Source: Alentia gelatinosa (Eukaryota; Annelida; Polychaeta; Phyllodocida; Polynoidae). Taken from it: a DNA stretch of 64,000 nt. The notes under the pieces are model-generated. The model ran no database searches. It was not told the DNA's origin and worked only from the letters and a program-made list of their open reading frames with translations. The position numbers were made by a program, and so were the translations under genes. Below are positions 33,566 to 44,886 of the stretch, in pieces (positions within the stretch are counted from its first letter, which is position 1; each line of letters begins with the position of its first letter). The DNA lies in contig OX465590.1 in the NCBI GenBank assembly GCA_950022655.1, positions 39,922,218 through 39,986,217 on the forward strand, read 5' to 3'.

Positions 33566-33905
33566 TCAAGGTGTTGAGTCGACAGCTGGGCAGGTAAGAA
33601 TGGCTGACCGATGAGTGGGAGGGAGGCCAGTTGTCAAAGACGCCCCCAAGTGTCCCCCCCCCCCCCCAGGGGTATAACAGTCAGCTACCTATGCCCCCTG
33701 TCGGTATTCTTTATTCCTATATACCTATGGCTGTACACTCTATGCTTACACCACGCTCTGGGGGGTGGAGTAACTATCTGATACTACCCAAGGTTGGTAT
33801 ACTACCCAAGGTTGCCGTATACTACCCAAGGTTGACATTTAGACCAATCAGATTGTCTCTTATTAAACCACATTTGAAGGTATATAGGAATAGGGAAACC
33901 AAGTA
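33566..33905. repeat. Unassigned, with a short tandem repeat
   Basis: 33781-33836 carries three copies of ATACTACCCAAGGTTG. A C run occurs near 33655. Confidence 0.5.
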
Positions 33906-34023
33906 CCAGTGAAAGGAAGCCAAAATTACTCGGTAAGGCTTGGAAAAATTACTGCCCGCGGCCAGGGCCTTGGGCAGTAATTTTTCCAAGCCTTACCTCG
34001 TAACTTTGACTTCCTTTCACCGG
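33906..34023. repeat. Long perfect-type hairpin, 52-bp arms
   Basis: Arms 33906-33957 and 33972-34023 are near-perfect inverted complements (GGCTTGGAAAAATTACTGCC and its partner) around a 14-nt loop (GCGGCCAGGGCCTT). No relative is seen in the window. Confidence 0.85.
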
Positions 34024-34559
34024 AACATAGTTTCCCTCTAGTAATATAATACCTTAATTGAGATTAAACTACTCATAAAGTTAACCCACATCGTCCCTGG
34101 GTCTCCTTGGTGTAGAGAAAAGAGCCTACATGTAAGATCCTAGATTATTCAACAGACCCCTGATTCCTCAATCAAAATCCTATTTTTTATTCAGTACACC
34201 ATGCAGGATTTACGCCAGAGTATAGATGCAGTTTTATAATGCGATTTTACAAAGAACGTTAAGGCCAGTACGTAACTAGAATACTTAATCATTAATGGAA
34301 AGCTCTAGACCCATTTACTCATATGAAAGTGCGTCATATTGACAATTGTGAATATTATCGCGTCCATGATCATCAATTCCCGTACAAACAGGAAGTACTA
34401 AAGACGATCAGCAGACTCGAGTTGACAGACTGTTAAAATTCACCATAGAAGCCTGCCAATAGCTGAAATTAATCAGAACTTATCTCAGAAAGATAAGTTA
34501 TCTGAAATCTCCCTCCCCCGTGTCTGTCCTGTTTAGTTATCCTTAAGATTGATACTTCT
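34024..34559. other. Unassigned
   Basis: No gene or repeat partner is recognised. Confidence 0.3.
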
Positions 34560-34815
34560 GAATCTTTTATAAAGTGGAATTCACACGGTGGGTTTCATGT
34601 ACCTCGCAGGGCTCAAGATATCATGAGATTCTGTTCCTATTCAGGGGTAAATGTCGCCAGCAACTGCAGGGGGAGAAACATGTCTCAGGGAAATGGAACC
34701 ATACAATTTAGACGAGGAGATTGTGTTCGAGTACAAAATCTCAGCAGGAATTGTCTCAGATAAGCATTCTGTGGGGTACATGAATCCCATCGTGTGAATC
34801 CCGCTTTACCATACT
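34560..34815. mobile_element. Single arm related to the 25.6-26.1 kb inverted repeat
   Basis: ATTCACACGGTGGGTTTCAT, GAGATTCTGTTCC, AATGTCGCC and GAGGAGATTGTG occur in the same order as in the arm at 25640-25880. Inverted ends (GGAATTCACACGG; CGTGTGAATCCC) suggest a complete short element here. Confidence 0.6.
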
Positions 34816-34867
34816 GAAGATATACGCTACCTCTTATACACACCTGAAAAAGTAGTTATGTTCCACC

Positions 34868-35165
34868 TATTATCTTACCCCTAATATAAAATCCCATAGG
34901 CTTAACATTGAGTTTCCGTATGCCACGCTGACTGGCATACAGAGTTTTATATGCCACTAGTGGCATACAGAACTTTTATCACATAATATTCCAAAATCGA
35001 AGAGAGCGGATAGGATAAAATCAAAAGCTGATTCGTTTTTATCTTGGGCACAGCATGCCACTCCTGGAGTTTGGGCTCCGGACTTCACTCGGCTTCGCCT
35101 CACTATGCCAAACTCCAGTCGTGGCATACGGTGGCCAAGATAAAAACTCATCCAGTTTTACGATA
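34868..35165 (+). mobile_element. DH-3 double-hairpin element
   Basis: H1: TTATCTTACCCCTAATATAA to GGATAGGATAAAATC. H2: GCTGATTCGTTTTTATCTTG against CAAGATAAAAACTCATCC; apex CTCGGCTTCGCCTC with GGCTTCGCC at 35091-35099. ATGCCACTAGTGGCAT near 34952 is a perfect 16-bp palindrome. Confidence 0.75.
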
Positions 35166-35649
35166 TGATCATACTGTATTCTGTCAGGTGAAGGATCTAA
35201 GTTTCCATCAACAACAAGCAGCAATAATTCCATCATTGTGTAACTATTTCTTGATTGAACTGGTATGTGGTAGTTGTTATAAACTGTTCTTCCTTTAACA
35301 TCTTGCAGTAACGATATGATGGATACCTCATCATAATTGAATCTTCTAAATGTCAATAAACGCTGCTATTAAATAATCTGAAATCTAACGCAGGCAGCCA
35401 CCCTCTTATTGTGGTTTACATATTCCTGATGCCAAACACCAGGACAGATCGACTATGAATAGCCTGGTGCTTGGACTTTGAGGCACCAGACATCTTGCTC
35501 TGATAGAAAAAAAACCTAACTCATCGGAAACTCATATTTTATGCAGAATGGATTTAAATAGTTTTCTAGGTGACATTCAACGAACAGGTGCCTTTAGACA
35601 GACTAGTGTAGAATAAGAGAAGTAGGAGTAGAGTGAACTAAATATATAC
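35166..35649. other. Unassigned
   Basis: No gene or repeat partner is recognised. Confidence 0.3.
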
Positions 35650-36250
35650 ATTTATTATCCACCTAATATAAAGTGTCCATAGTAAACACATAGGAGTGTG
35701 TATCACCATACCCAGAGCATACAGATATATCCACCTAATACAAAGTGTCCATAGAAAACACGTAGGGAGTGTGTATGGACATACCCGGCTCATACAGATA
35801 TATCCACCTAATACATAGTGTCCATAGAAAACACGTAGGGAGTGTGTATGGACATACCTGGCTCATACAGATATATCCACCTAATACAAAGTGTCCATAG
35901 AAAACACGTAGGGAGCGTGTATCACCATACGCGGAGCATGATATATCCACCTAATACAAAGTGTCCATAGAAAACATACAGTGGGTCTGTATTGACATAC
36001 CCGACTCATACAGATATGTTGTATGCTTCGGGTGGCCATATGAAAAATATTGCATATTCAAAAATAGTGCATAACTAAAACGAACTGATAACAAGATGGC
36101 ACTTGTCCAGAAAAGGTAAATGGTAAAAACAATATTAACTGGTTTCAGATAAAAGCGGTTGTACTCGGAGGTGACTATTCGCAATATCCTCGCATACACT
36201 TGGATATTACTGCACGTCAACTCCTCTGAGCATACGACCACTTGTTTCTG
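35650..36250. mobile_element. DH-8 element with amplified H1 arm
   Basis: 35658-36020 is about five units of 70-73 bp starting TCCACCTAATACAAAGTGTC, each equivalent to the DH-8 H1 arm. H2 follows (36125-36250: ACTGGTTTCAGATAAAAGCG against CCACTTGTTTCTGATACCAG). The inverted counterpart with its own array is at 57100-58400. The unit is not a multiple of 3, and the reading frame here is only array translation. Confidence 0.75.
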
Positions 36251-36375
36251 ATACCAGTCAATATTGTGTATGTATCAAATAGGAAATTGAAAACCAGAGT
36301 AGAATACTTGAGATGTTATTGAAGTACCGGATAAGCGAGAACATTTATATTGTGTGAATATATACATGAGGCTTC

Positions 36376-36615
36376 ATCCTACCCCTCATAAAAATATCCA
36401 TAGATTTAACATGGTATGACTGTATGCCACGGTTATGCCATATAATATTTATATACCACGGGTGTAATATGCAATCAAAAATATGTGACAGGGTAGGATA
36501 AAATCTAAACAGCACTCAATTTCATATGACTGTTTACATGGTGTTCGTTGTCTTCCGCTACAGATATTACTCAGCTCCGCTTCATGATATCATTCCGCGA
36601 AAACAACTCACAATA
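36376..36615. mobile_element. DH-4 double-hairpin element
   Basis: H1: CATCCTACCCCTCATAAAAA to CAGGGTAGGATAAAATC. H2: GTTGTCTTCCGCTACAGATA against the decayed CGCGAAAACAACTC, apex CTCCGCTTCATGATA. Confidence 0.65.
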
Positions 36616-36616
36616 A

Positions 36617-36930
36617 ACAACTTTATCCTACCCCTAATAAAAAACTCCATAGGATTAACATTGGGTCACTGTATTTGGTCTGGAGTTCAGAAAAATGAAA
36701 AATATCACTCTAGTGGGATACACTTGACAAATGACGTCATTTGTTAATGAAGAAGTAATTTAGATGGGCGGGTTAGGATAAATTCTAAACCAAACTCGAG
36801 TCAGGCGTGTTATTGTTCATCGCACTCCGGCAAGATCGCATATTACTGCTCTTGGCTTCGCCTCACGCAGTAATACGCGATTTTGCAATTGTGCATAAAC
36901 AACATGACTAACTCTTTTTTGGTTTCTCCA
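36617..36930 (+). mobile_element. DH-5 double-hairpin element, copy 1
   Basis: H1: TTTATCCTACCCCTAATAAA to GGGTTAGGATAAA. H2: AACCAAACTCGAGTCAGGC against GACTAACTCTTTTTTGGTTT; apex GGCTTCGCC at 36854-36862. It directly abuts the DH-4 element on its left. The second copy is at 51971-52290. Confidence 0.75.
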
Positions 36931-37594
36931 TAGTATGACATTTTGTAACGTTTCTTGACCAAACCGCATGACCCCCCCCCCCTCCCACGTCTGTGACCTA
37001 TATGATAATTAACATAAGACCCCGGTGAATGTATGAACCAATGAGGCAGAGGGAGACCTAGAGGACTATAATAATATTAATGTATGCGTGTGTACAACGA
37101 GAATGATAAATCTAGAACTGGGCTGAAAGTGATCTCACTGAGAAGTTATGAGTATCCGTTGAGAGTCTACACTAGGACCATTGTTTCAAAGAAATAGCAA
37201 AAACCCAACATATATCAGATGTATAACTTCAGGAATTAAATATCAACTTCTAATTACATCCCTCTGCATTAACATACTGCATTTCTATTCTACTTATAGT
37301 TCACTCTGCTTCATGACTGCAATCATTGTATCATCTTACGTTTTCAATTAATTCGACTATTCCCATGTAAACAATTCGAAGTTCTCTCTCCTTTGACATT
37401 ACGATTTCCACGTTTATTAATCAACGCCTATTGATATTAGATATGGAATACGCGCAATACACAGGACGACTGTGACAACCGGGGCACGTTTAATAATCAA
37501 GGATCGTCCGTGTAGATCCTTTTTTTCCCCCATAAGAGAGCTGAACTCCATTTATTAATCCAGAAAAAAGCAGGTACATAGTCAAAGTAGTGAC
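36931..37594. other. Unassigned
   Basis: A C run occurs near 36974. No gene or repeat partner is recognised. Confidence 0.3.
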
Positions 37595-37597
37595 TTG

Positions 37598-38481
37598 CAC
37601 TGCACGAAAAGCACTATTTTACATATGTATGCGAAACGCGTCTAACAGTAGGATTTTGCGTCTAGAAGTTAGACCTGTTATCCGTCTCGTAGACGCCTTA
37701 TCTAGTGGCCTATATACATGTCCATGGTGCGGTCTTATATACGTCATATATACGCCTGATTCCGTTGTATATACACCAATCTCAAAAAGTTCCATTCTCT
37801 GCCACTTGGGGACACTACTGGTAGCATATTTCATTTGCCATTAACCATCCAAGTCTATATTATATGAAAATTGCAATCTTATATTACCAATTTATTTTAT
37901 AAAAACCTAATTAAGTATAAATTGATTAATTACACATAGTAAACCCTGTATTTGTTGTTTTTTTACCGTTTTTCTAATAGATTTGACTTTAAAACACCAT
38001 GCCTATGTGTGGTCAATCTTGGCTTAGCATATAAGCACCCTCTTCAAGGTTATAGCTAACTACTGAAATCATCTTACCCCCGTGTGAAATGCGACCGCAT
38101 GTGGTGTGAATGCAGCCAGTAGGGGGTGGGGTTGGGAGGTCGCGGGTGGGGTTGGGAGGTCGCGGGTGGCGGGTCAGTGTTGGTGTATCCTCTATCAACA
38201 CCCACAGGCCCGGGTGGGCCGCGGGTCGCACTTTTTTTTTTGTTGTATCATATATACGCCTGGCGTATATATATGTTGCGCAGAGTATATTTTATCTTCA
38301 ATACACCAGGCGTGAAAGACAGCCAAGTCGCGCGCGTCTACATATGGAAACTGTCTTGTAGACGCCCGAAACGTAGACGCATATAAGAGGTGTATACAAG
38401 TATAAACAAGCCACGATACAGCCGATACATGCGTTATCGCAATGGCGTATATATATGTAAAATAGTGCTTTTCGTGCAGTG
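37598..38481. mobile_element. CACTA-like non-autonomous element, copy 2
   Basis: Ends CACTGCACGAAAAGCACTAT and ATAGTGCTTTTCGTGCAGTG are near-perfect inverted repeats, flanked by TTG at 37595-37597 and 38482-38484. It has the same layout as 8534-9688, with a shorter G-rich middle (38110-38235). No transposase. Confidence 0.8.
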
Positions 38482-38639
38482 TTGCCTATTCTGTACGAAC
38501 ATGTGAACAAACCATCGATGCACAATTGTATATCCAATAGACCACACTTGCTCATTCCAATGATGAACAATAACTGGAAAAAGAAAACATACCAGAACCT
38601 CGCACCAGAGAAACAAATATTATAGAGGAAACCCATGAA

Positions 38640-39090
38640 AGTTTAGGGTCTGAGCCCGTATCCCATCGAGTTTGAATCACATAGTAATTCACAAGGCGAA
38701 GCCACCTGAATTACTATGTGATTCAAATGAGATGGGATCGAGCTCTGACCCTAAACTTGAATGGGTTTCTGAATTTATCTCACCTTTGAAATTGACTTAT
38801 GGGCTAATATTTGTGACATTATCCCCCATTGGATATTTTTCATAAATATCTAATGGGCGTTAGATACGAGTTCCCAATGTTAAGTCTATGGAGAAAAAAT
38901 ATCTGGGGCGAGATGTCAAGCCAATCTGAAGGGTGAGATAAATTCAGAAACCTACTCAAGTTTACGGTCAGAGCTGGATCCCATCTTGTTTGAATCACTA
39001 CGTAATTCATGCAGCTTCGCCTTGTGAATTTCCTTCGCAATTCGATGGGATACGAGCTCTAACCCTAAACTTTCATAGGTTTCGTCTATA
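38640..39090. mobile_element. DH-1 H2 hairpin plus complete DH-1 element
   Basis: 38640-38757 is an isolated H2 with arms of about 51 bp (38640-38691, 38707-38757) around a 15-nt loop containing GGCGAAGCC. 38764-39090 is a full DH-1: H1 arms GAATTTATCTCACC and GGTGAGATAAATTC (perfect), then H2 (AGAGCTGGATCCCATC against GATGGGATACGAGCTCT) with apex CAGCTTCGCCTTGTG. Confidence 0.8.
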
Positions 39091-39712
39091 GCATGCCAAA
39101 GAGACCCGGGGACGAAGTAGGTCAACTTTATTCAACACTGATAGACAACCTTATGGAGGCTAAACTGTATTAGCGCACATACTTGAATATTATTAAATGA
39201 TCACACATCTTCGATATACAGGAAAGGGTCTTCATGTACGATCCTAGATTATTAAACGGGCCCCTGGGGCGCTGCCAGCAGTGACGCCTCGTGGCGTGTT
39301 CAGACACTCGGGGAGGAGATTGAGGCGTCGCTATTCACTCTCCTAATCCCTTTTTAATGTTGTAGGGGGCTGTGGTGAGGCATGATAAAGCGTGGTGTCC
39401 TAACTGACTGAATACTACGACAGGCCAAAGCCTCAATACGTGTACCAGGTCTGGGGTTTGTGGGGAAGTAATATTAGTATTGTAGTTATTAATAATAGGG
39501 TTACATCAAGAGGACTCTTCCATAACATTAGATATTGGCTTCGATTGGAGACTAATTGTAAATTGGTTTTGATCTGAACCGGAGTGCCCTCTACCGTATC
39601 CCACATGAACTTTATATGACAGCTCCTACGTATAGCCACGTGACTTTCGGACTCGCTGCTAACTTCAACGGTTGCGGACGTTGTAAAATATTGTTACAAC
39701 ATAATACCCTTT
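39091..39712. other. Unassigned
   Basis: A minus-strand frame (39433-39639) reads plausibly but has no splice sites or motif that I can support. Confidence 0.3.
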
Positions 39713-40045
39713 TTAACCCTTTAAGGAAAAATTATGCCTCGAGGCATCATCCAGCCCAGGCCGAATGATGCCTCAAGGCATCATTTCTCTAAAATCAATA
39801 AAATTGTTTTTGACAAGGAAATAATTTATCGATCTGCATGAAATCTTCAGGAAATGTAGCTGTAACATCAAAATCAATATTAGTAAAATAAGTGAAATAT
39901 TATTGATTACCAATAATATCACGTGATGGAACATCAAACTATGACTTTATCTGAAATGTGTTTGTCCGCTAGAGATATGCACTATCACTAGCAGCCGTCC
40001 TTATAGTGACAGCTCTGCCACAGGTGGCCGTCCTTAAAGGGTTGA
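39713..40045. mobile_element. piggyBac-like MITE, copy 2
   Basis: TTAA (39713-39716), CCCTTTAAGG ... CCTTAAAGGG, then TTGA (a decayed TTAA). The interior is the inverted equivalent of 28938-29309, with two rather than three GATGCCTC hairpins. Confidence 0.75.
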
Positions 40046-40169
40046 TAACTTACTACCCCTTTTCAATGGGCTTTTACAAAATAACGTGGACTGTGATCAT
40101 GTCTTTTGAATAAACATTATTTCATTGGCACTCCGGGGTTGTAATTAAGGCCAATAGACTAAGGCCGGC

Positions 40170-40410
40170 ATCCTATCTCAACCCTGGTATATTTCCCCAT
40201 AGACTTAACATTGTATCAAACGCCCATTGAGTATTTAGAAAAATACTTAATGATTATATCACAAAGGTTAGACTATGAGTCAATATGAAGCGTGAGATAA
40301 ATTCACAAACCTATTCAAGTTTAAGGTCAGAGTTTGATCACATTACTAGGTGATTCCAACTCGATGGAATACGCGCTCGGATCCTAAACTTTCATAGGTT
40401 TCCTCTATGA
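40170..40410. mobile_element. DH-1 element, shortened
   Basis: H1: TATCTCAACCCTGGTATATT to GCGTGAGATAAATTC; H2: AAGGTCAGAGTTTGATC against GCTCGGATCCTAAACTTTC. Much of the apex is deleted. Confidence 0.6.
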
Positions 40411-40611
40411 TATCTCGACCATATTCTTACTGTTAGAAGTGGAAATACAGTTAAGATCTGGCCTTCAGCATTTTACATTGATTCCCTTAGTTAACCCTAA
40501 CTTTGTGTAGACCTACGATGGGCTAGAGTTTAGTTGGACTTGTCCACAGGAGGGAAGCTAATAAACTACCTTCCTGTGGAAAAGACTGCAGTCACATATT
40601 TTCTATACATC

Positions 40612-40840
40612 CTATCGTAAATCTGGATGAGTTCTAATCTTAGCCGTATGCCACGACTGGAGTTTGGCATAGTGACTTCATGAGGCGAAGCCATACTCCA
40701 GGAGTGACATGCAGTGGCCAAGATTAAAACGAATCAGGTTTTGATTTTATCCTACCCCGTCTCCTCGATTTTGGAATATTACGTGATAAGAATTCTGTAT
40801 GCCACTAGTGGCATATAAAACGCCGTATGCCGTGTTAATG
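40612..40840 (-). mobile_element. DH-3 double-hairpin element, inverted and shortened
   Basis: CTGGATGAGTTCTAATCTTA pairs with AAGATTAAAACGAATCAGG; GGCGAAGCC forms the apex; GCCACTAGTGGC lies in the H1 part. Confidence 0.6.
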
Positions 40841-41897
40841 CGACTAATAGCAAATCTAAACCCACAACTCAAGACCAACCTTCAAGCTTAGTAATCTCCT
40901 GTATAGGAGAAGAGATATCTATGCTAAACCTTCGTCAAAAAGTTCATTCTCTCATGTGACCATGAATAAAACTCTTTGGCTTCCCTTCATCATCGTGATA
41001 TTAACAGCAAAGAATAAAACACCTCGCTGTGGACGTCACTCTGCCGCAGCTGGCTTCCCCAACACTGTAGAGTAAATAGATTATGTGAGTCAGCGCATCA
41101 AGAAAGAATTGGCCAAGGACAGGTTTTCTAGTTTAATAAGGGGCTTAGGAAGCTTGTGATTGGTGGCGCGGTCCCATGTGACTTGAAGGTCTAATCGCGG
41201 CCCGGAGTTTCTTCGAAAATCTGCATAGAACAATCCAGTTGAAGAATCTGGGGGTCGTTTCTATTTTCAACTCTCGTTGGTGAGGAGTGCTCTCACGAGG
41301 GATACCTCCACGGGCGACCTATTGGACGAGAGGTCGTCAATCGCGTTCGATTTACCCTGTCGTCCGTAGGGAGAGAAATCCCCGTCATTGGAGAGAATCC
41401 CAGGACAAAATAGGCCTGTTAGAGACTTTCGAGGAGACTTGAACGAGGTCTCGTAATCACTCTCTTCCTATTGGCCAGATTCACGTGTTTACTGGTCTCT
41501 TATTGGTTGCTAATGACTCTTTTCTTTAGTCAGTCCTATAGTGACATATAGTGGTATTTTTGGGAACCAATTTTATCATTTATGAATTATATAAATCTAA
41601 GTAAATAGGACAGTAATTCCTCATTTGAGACCTTCAGTTTTTATCGAAATCACAATAAATATATTTCCGATAGTTCAAATCAATTAAATAGCTTTTATTT
41701 ATTATTTTGAATCACCCACGATACCCAATATCTCCTGGCCCGACGATAAAAAATAAAACGCAAATGGACGAGAGGTCGTAGATCGTCGGCCACAACTCTC
41801 CTTCCAGACGATACTTTGAATTATCAAACCCAAACCCTCGGGCGACCTCTCCTTGGGTATGTAAAGTCTCGTCGGGCGAAAAATAAAATATGGCCCT
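40841..41897. other. Unassigned; repeated GGACGAGAGGTCGT motif
   Basis: The motif occurs near 41326 and 41765 in the same orientation. Nothing else is recognised; frames here lack domains. Confidence 0.3.
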
Positions 41898-43078
41898 GGG
41901 GTCTGTTGCATAAGTGCTGAACGATACGAGCAGTGGACGATACGATCCATCGGATGATGTGTGACGTCGTAGACGATCCACGCCTATTGTTGGTACATAA
42001 ATTAGATCGTAGGGAGACATGTAAGAGTGAGGTATAAAAGGTAGACTTAGATCAACTCTGCGGAGACCTAATCAGATAGATTTTATATTACATAGGGGGA
42101 TAATTAATAAGTAATCCCTAGATAATGACCTATACCTAGTCATATACATAACTGGTTTTTTGGTTCTGCTGTTAACGTTTGCTGTCAATGGACCTGTCTT
42201 TAAAAACTGAGAATGATCCATAAAGAGGCCCTGTGTATATGTCTGTGTTTTGTAACTGAATTGTATGTTTGTTAAGTAAGTTTTGTCCTATGTTTAACGG
42301 GTAAAAACTCCCCTAGCTACGTAAACCTCTTATGCCAATTTATGGCATGTGAATTGTAATGAGAGACCCCTATTTAGGTCCTAATCTCAACCTTTTGATC
42401 TGATTTGATAGTAATTTCCCAGTCTACTGGGCATCTGGGCTGATACCCAAGTGATGTCAAAATGATTGGATTGAAATGAAGAAATGAGAGACCCCATTGG
42501 AGGTCACAATCTCAAACAATGAACTGAACTGGACTTCATTGTACTTCTGTGTACGATAATGACGCTGAGCTTTTGGTGGAAGCAAACCCTGTCTATTGAC
42601 TTTAATGTCGTCGACCATGCACTGGTTCTTTGTGTCTGTCACTATATACTGTTAGTAAATATTTTTTGGACAGTGATGCTGAAAATCGTATATTGAATGT
42701 ATGAACCTTACTGTCAATAAAAACCTCTCTCTCTCAAAAAAAATAAAATCGTTCGTACAAATGGTCGTATGTTTGACATAAATCGTACGGAACATCGTAT
42801 GATGTATTGGATTCTAATAGCTATCATTCAGCACTGGTATTCATCCCACAGCACTTAATCTTAGGTAGTTCGGTGTATTTTACTGATTGTTCATTAACAA
42901 TTCTTCTCTTAAGTTATTTGGTCCTTAGATTTTCCTGGAAAAAATACAATATATCCAGAATTGCAGTTCAACCGTCAGCCACGACACCCCCTTGAGGTGT
43001 CGTATGTTACGACTTTATAGACGGGACACCATTTGCACGATGTCGGTCAATGTTTATGTAACGATTTTGGGGCATCCC

Positions 43079-43112
<34 letters not shown>

Positions 43113-43341
43113 TTCAAATAATATATTCAGACAACATACAATCGCCTATTGGCGTTCTTTTCCTTGTAGGGTCCTCGGACAAACACAGACAAAGCACAGG
43201 ACATTACAATTGTTAATCACTTTTGCGTTGTATCGTATGAAGTTCGTAGCTGTACCACCATAAAACTCATGTAACGATATGAGCCCTAGGACATTCAGAC
43301 GGTCTTTCATATGATCGTTCCGGATTTATGTAACGGACCCC
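41898..43341. mobile_element. Candidate element with GGGGTCYGTTRCATAA ends
   Basis: Left GGGGTCTGTTGCATAA and right inverted GGGGTCCGTTACATAA are near-identical; subterminal GAACGAT-type motifs recur inside both ends. The element contains a retroposed segment (42130-42743). Target duplication is not clear. Confidence 0.4.
42130..42743 (+). mobile_element. Retroposed, A-tailed segment
   Basis: Ends with AATAAA (42717-42722), a CTCTCTCTC run and an A tract (42736-42743), as a reverse-transcribed 3' end would. No reading frame of note. The left boundary is approximate. Confidence 0.4.
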
Positions 43342-43349
43342 TGGTGTCG

Positions 43350-43700
43350 TGGGTTTTTTTGTTTTTTTTCAAATCAGTTTCTTTATTGGGTCCAATAGGG
43401 TATACAACAAAGTCATCGTTTAAATATAAACGGTTTACACAAATAAGGTGCCCAATAAAGTGGGAGAGCCTCAATTGACTTAGCAATTGTTACAGGTACG
43501 GTAAGGTGGTTGCATCAGTAACTGTGTCTAAGGGAAAACAATTCGGCTGGAGGCTTGCCATATCAACTTGGCAATCCGGTTGCTAATAACATCATAATTT
43601 TATTATGATCAAAATTTCATATTAGTATGCTTTGATGTTGTTTTGGAACAAGAACTTTGAGTCTGTCAGACTGAGAGCGGAGAAAATACACATGGGGGAA
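43350..43700 (-). mobile_element. A-tailed retroposon 3' end
   Basis: On the minus strand GACCCAATAAAG is followed by an A-rich tail (43350-43370). The same GTATAC...GACCCAATAAA ending occurs at 52605-52660, so these are two copies of one retroposon family. Confidence 0.5.
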
Positions 43701-44205
43701 ACTTGTTGGTTTCTTCTTTGGTTCTCTTATCATTACCAACCACTTCACAAAGTTCCTCCATAACCTGGGGCTTAACATCCCAGCAATGCCTTGCTTTTGT
43801 GTACATCATCCTTACATGTCCCTTGTTCTGGGCATCCCTGCCTGAGGTACTCACCTATCTGACCCCACCATTTGTGGTATGTGATTTGCCCCACGTTTAA
43901 ATACCCCTGACAGAGTCCTCCCACTAACAACATCGTACCCCGCAGCACCTACACAAGCTGCAGGAAAGGCCCCATCATGTTGTCCTGAGGGAAACAGCTA
44001 AATTACATAATAACAGCGCATCTTGTGTTATTTGGGACATTGGTTGTGCTTGTCAAGGTCGAGCGGAGATTGGGACCTCGGGTACGATTACGTAGGTAGG
44101 CACTCTACTTACATTGAACGCTACAGGTGGGGGCCCAGTCTCTGTGGGTAGTGTCTAGTCTCATGAGGTCTGTCAGGTAAATAAGGCCAGGACTCATCCA
44201 CTCAG
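43701..44205. other. DH-2 end fragment, then unassigned
   Basis: ACTTGTTGGTTTCTTCTTT (43699-43717) is the DH-2 right end. The minus-strand frame here reads through it and is not a gene. Confidence 0.4.
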
Positions 44206-44207
44206 TA

Positions 44208-44492
44208 AGGCCCAGCGTCCACCTGCTACGATATGGCTCCGATATGGTCTACAATGCACCTCCCGATAAAGAAATCAAAATCGTGCTGGAAGGTCACCTA
44301 ATATCGGGGCGGTTGACCATGTTTCTGCGATCAGACACCGATAAAAAACCCATGCAATGCTCGAAGAAGTGGGTTGTCTAGATATCTGTCTACGATTTTT
44401 AACCTTCTTGATATGTCTCCGATATTGACTTCTTGTATCGGTGCCATATCGGTAGGTCTAAATTTCTATCGTAGTAGGTGGATGCCGGGCGG
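44208..44492. mobile_element. F5 MITE, copy 2
   Basis: 285 bp, flanked by TA (44206-44207, 44493-44494). Ends GGCGTCCACC-type with TACGATATGGCTCCGATATG inside. Confidence 0.8.
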
Positions 44493-44599
44493 TAAGTTAC
44501 CTGCCTGGATGATTTGTGTGACTCAAGGCCAAGTTTGTTTTGGAGAAACATATTCGAATCTATAGAAGCAGACTTCATCATAAGTACACAAATAGCCTA

Positions 44600-44884
44600 A
44601 GGTGTGGCGTCCACCTACTACGACAGAAATTTAGACCTCCCGGTATGGCACCGATACAAAAACCAAATATCGGAGATATATCGTGAAGGTGCAAAATCGT
44701 AGACATGTGTCTAGCGTGCCAATCTACCATGCATTGTATGGGTTTATTTTATAGGTGTCTAATCACAGAAACGTGGTCAACTGGCCCGATATCAGGTAAC
44801 CTTCCGACACGATTTTGACTTTCCATCAGGAGGTGCATCGTAGACCATATCAGAGCCATATTGTAGTAGGTGGACGCTGGGCCT
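44600..44884. mobile_element. F5 MITE, copy 3
   Basis: 285 bp, flanked by TA (44598-44599, 44885-44886), in the opposite orientation to copy 2 only about 107 bp away. The pair can form a large secondary inverted repeat. Confidence 0.8.
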
Positions 44885-44886
44885 TA

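Noticed and set aside
39433..39639. Minus-strand 68-codon frame as a receptor-like exon
   Set aside because: A resemblance to membrane-receptor sequence was considered but no specific motif could be matched and splice sites are poor.
43666..43854. Minus-strand 62-codon frame with protein-like sequence
   Set aside because: Part of it is the right end of a DH-2 element (the same residues appear in frames across other DH-2 copies).
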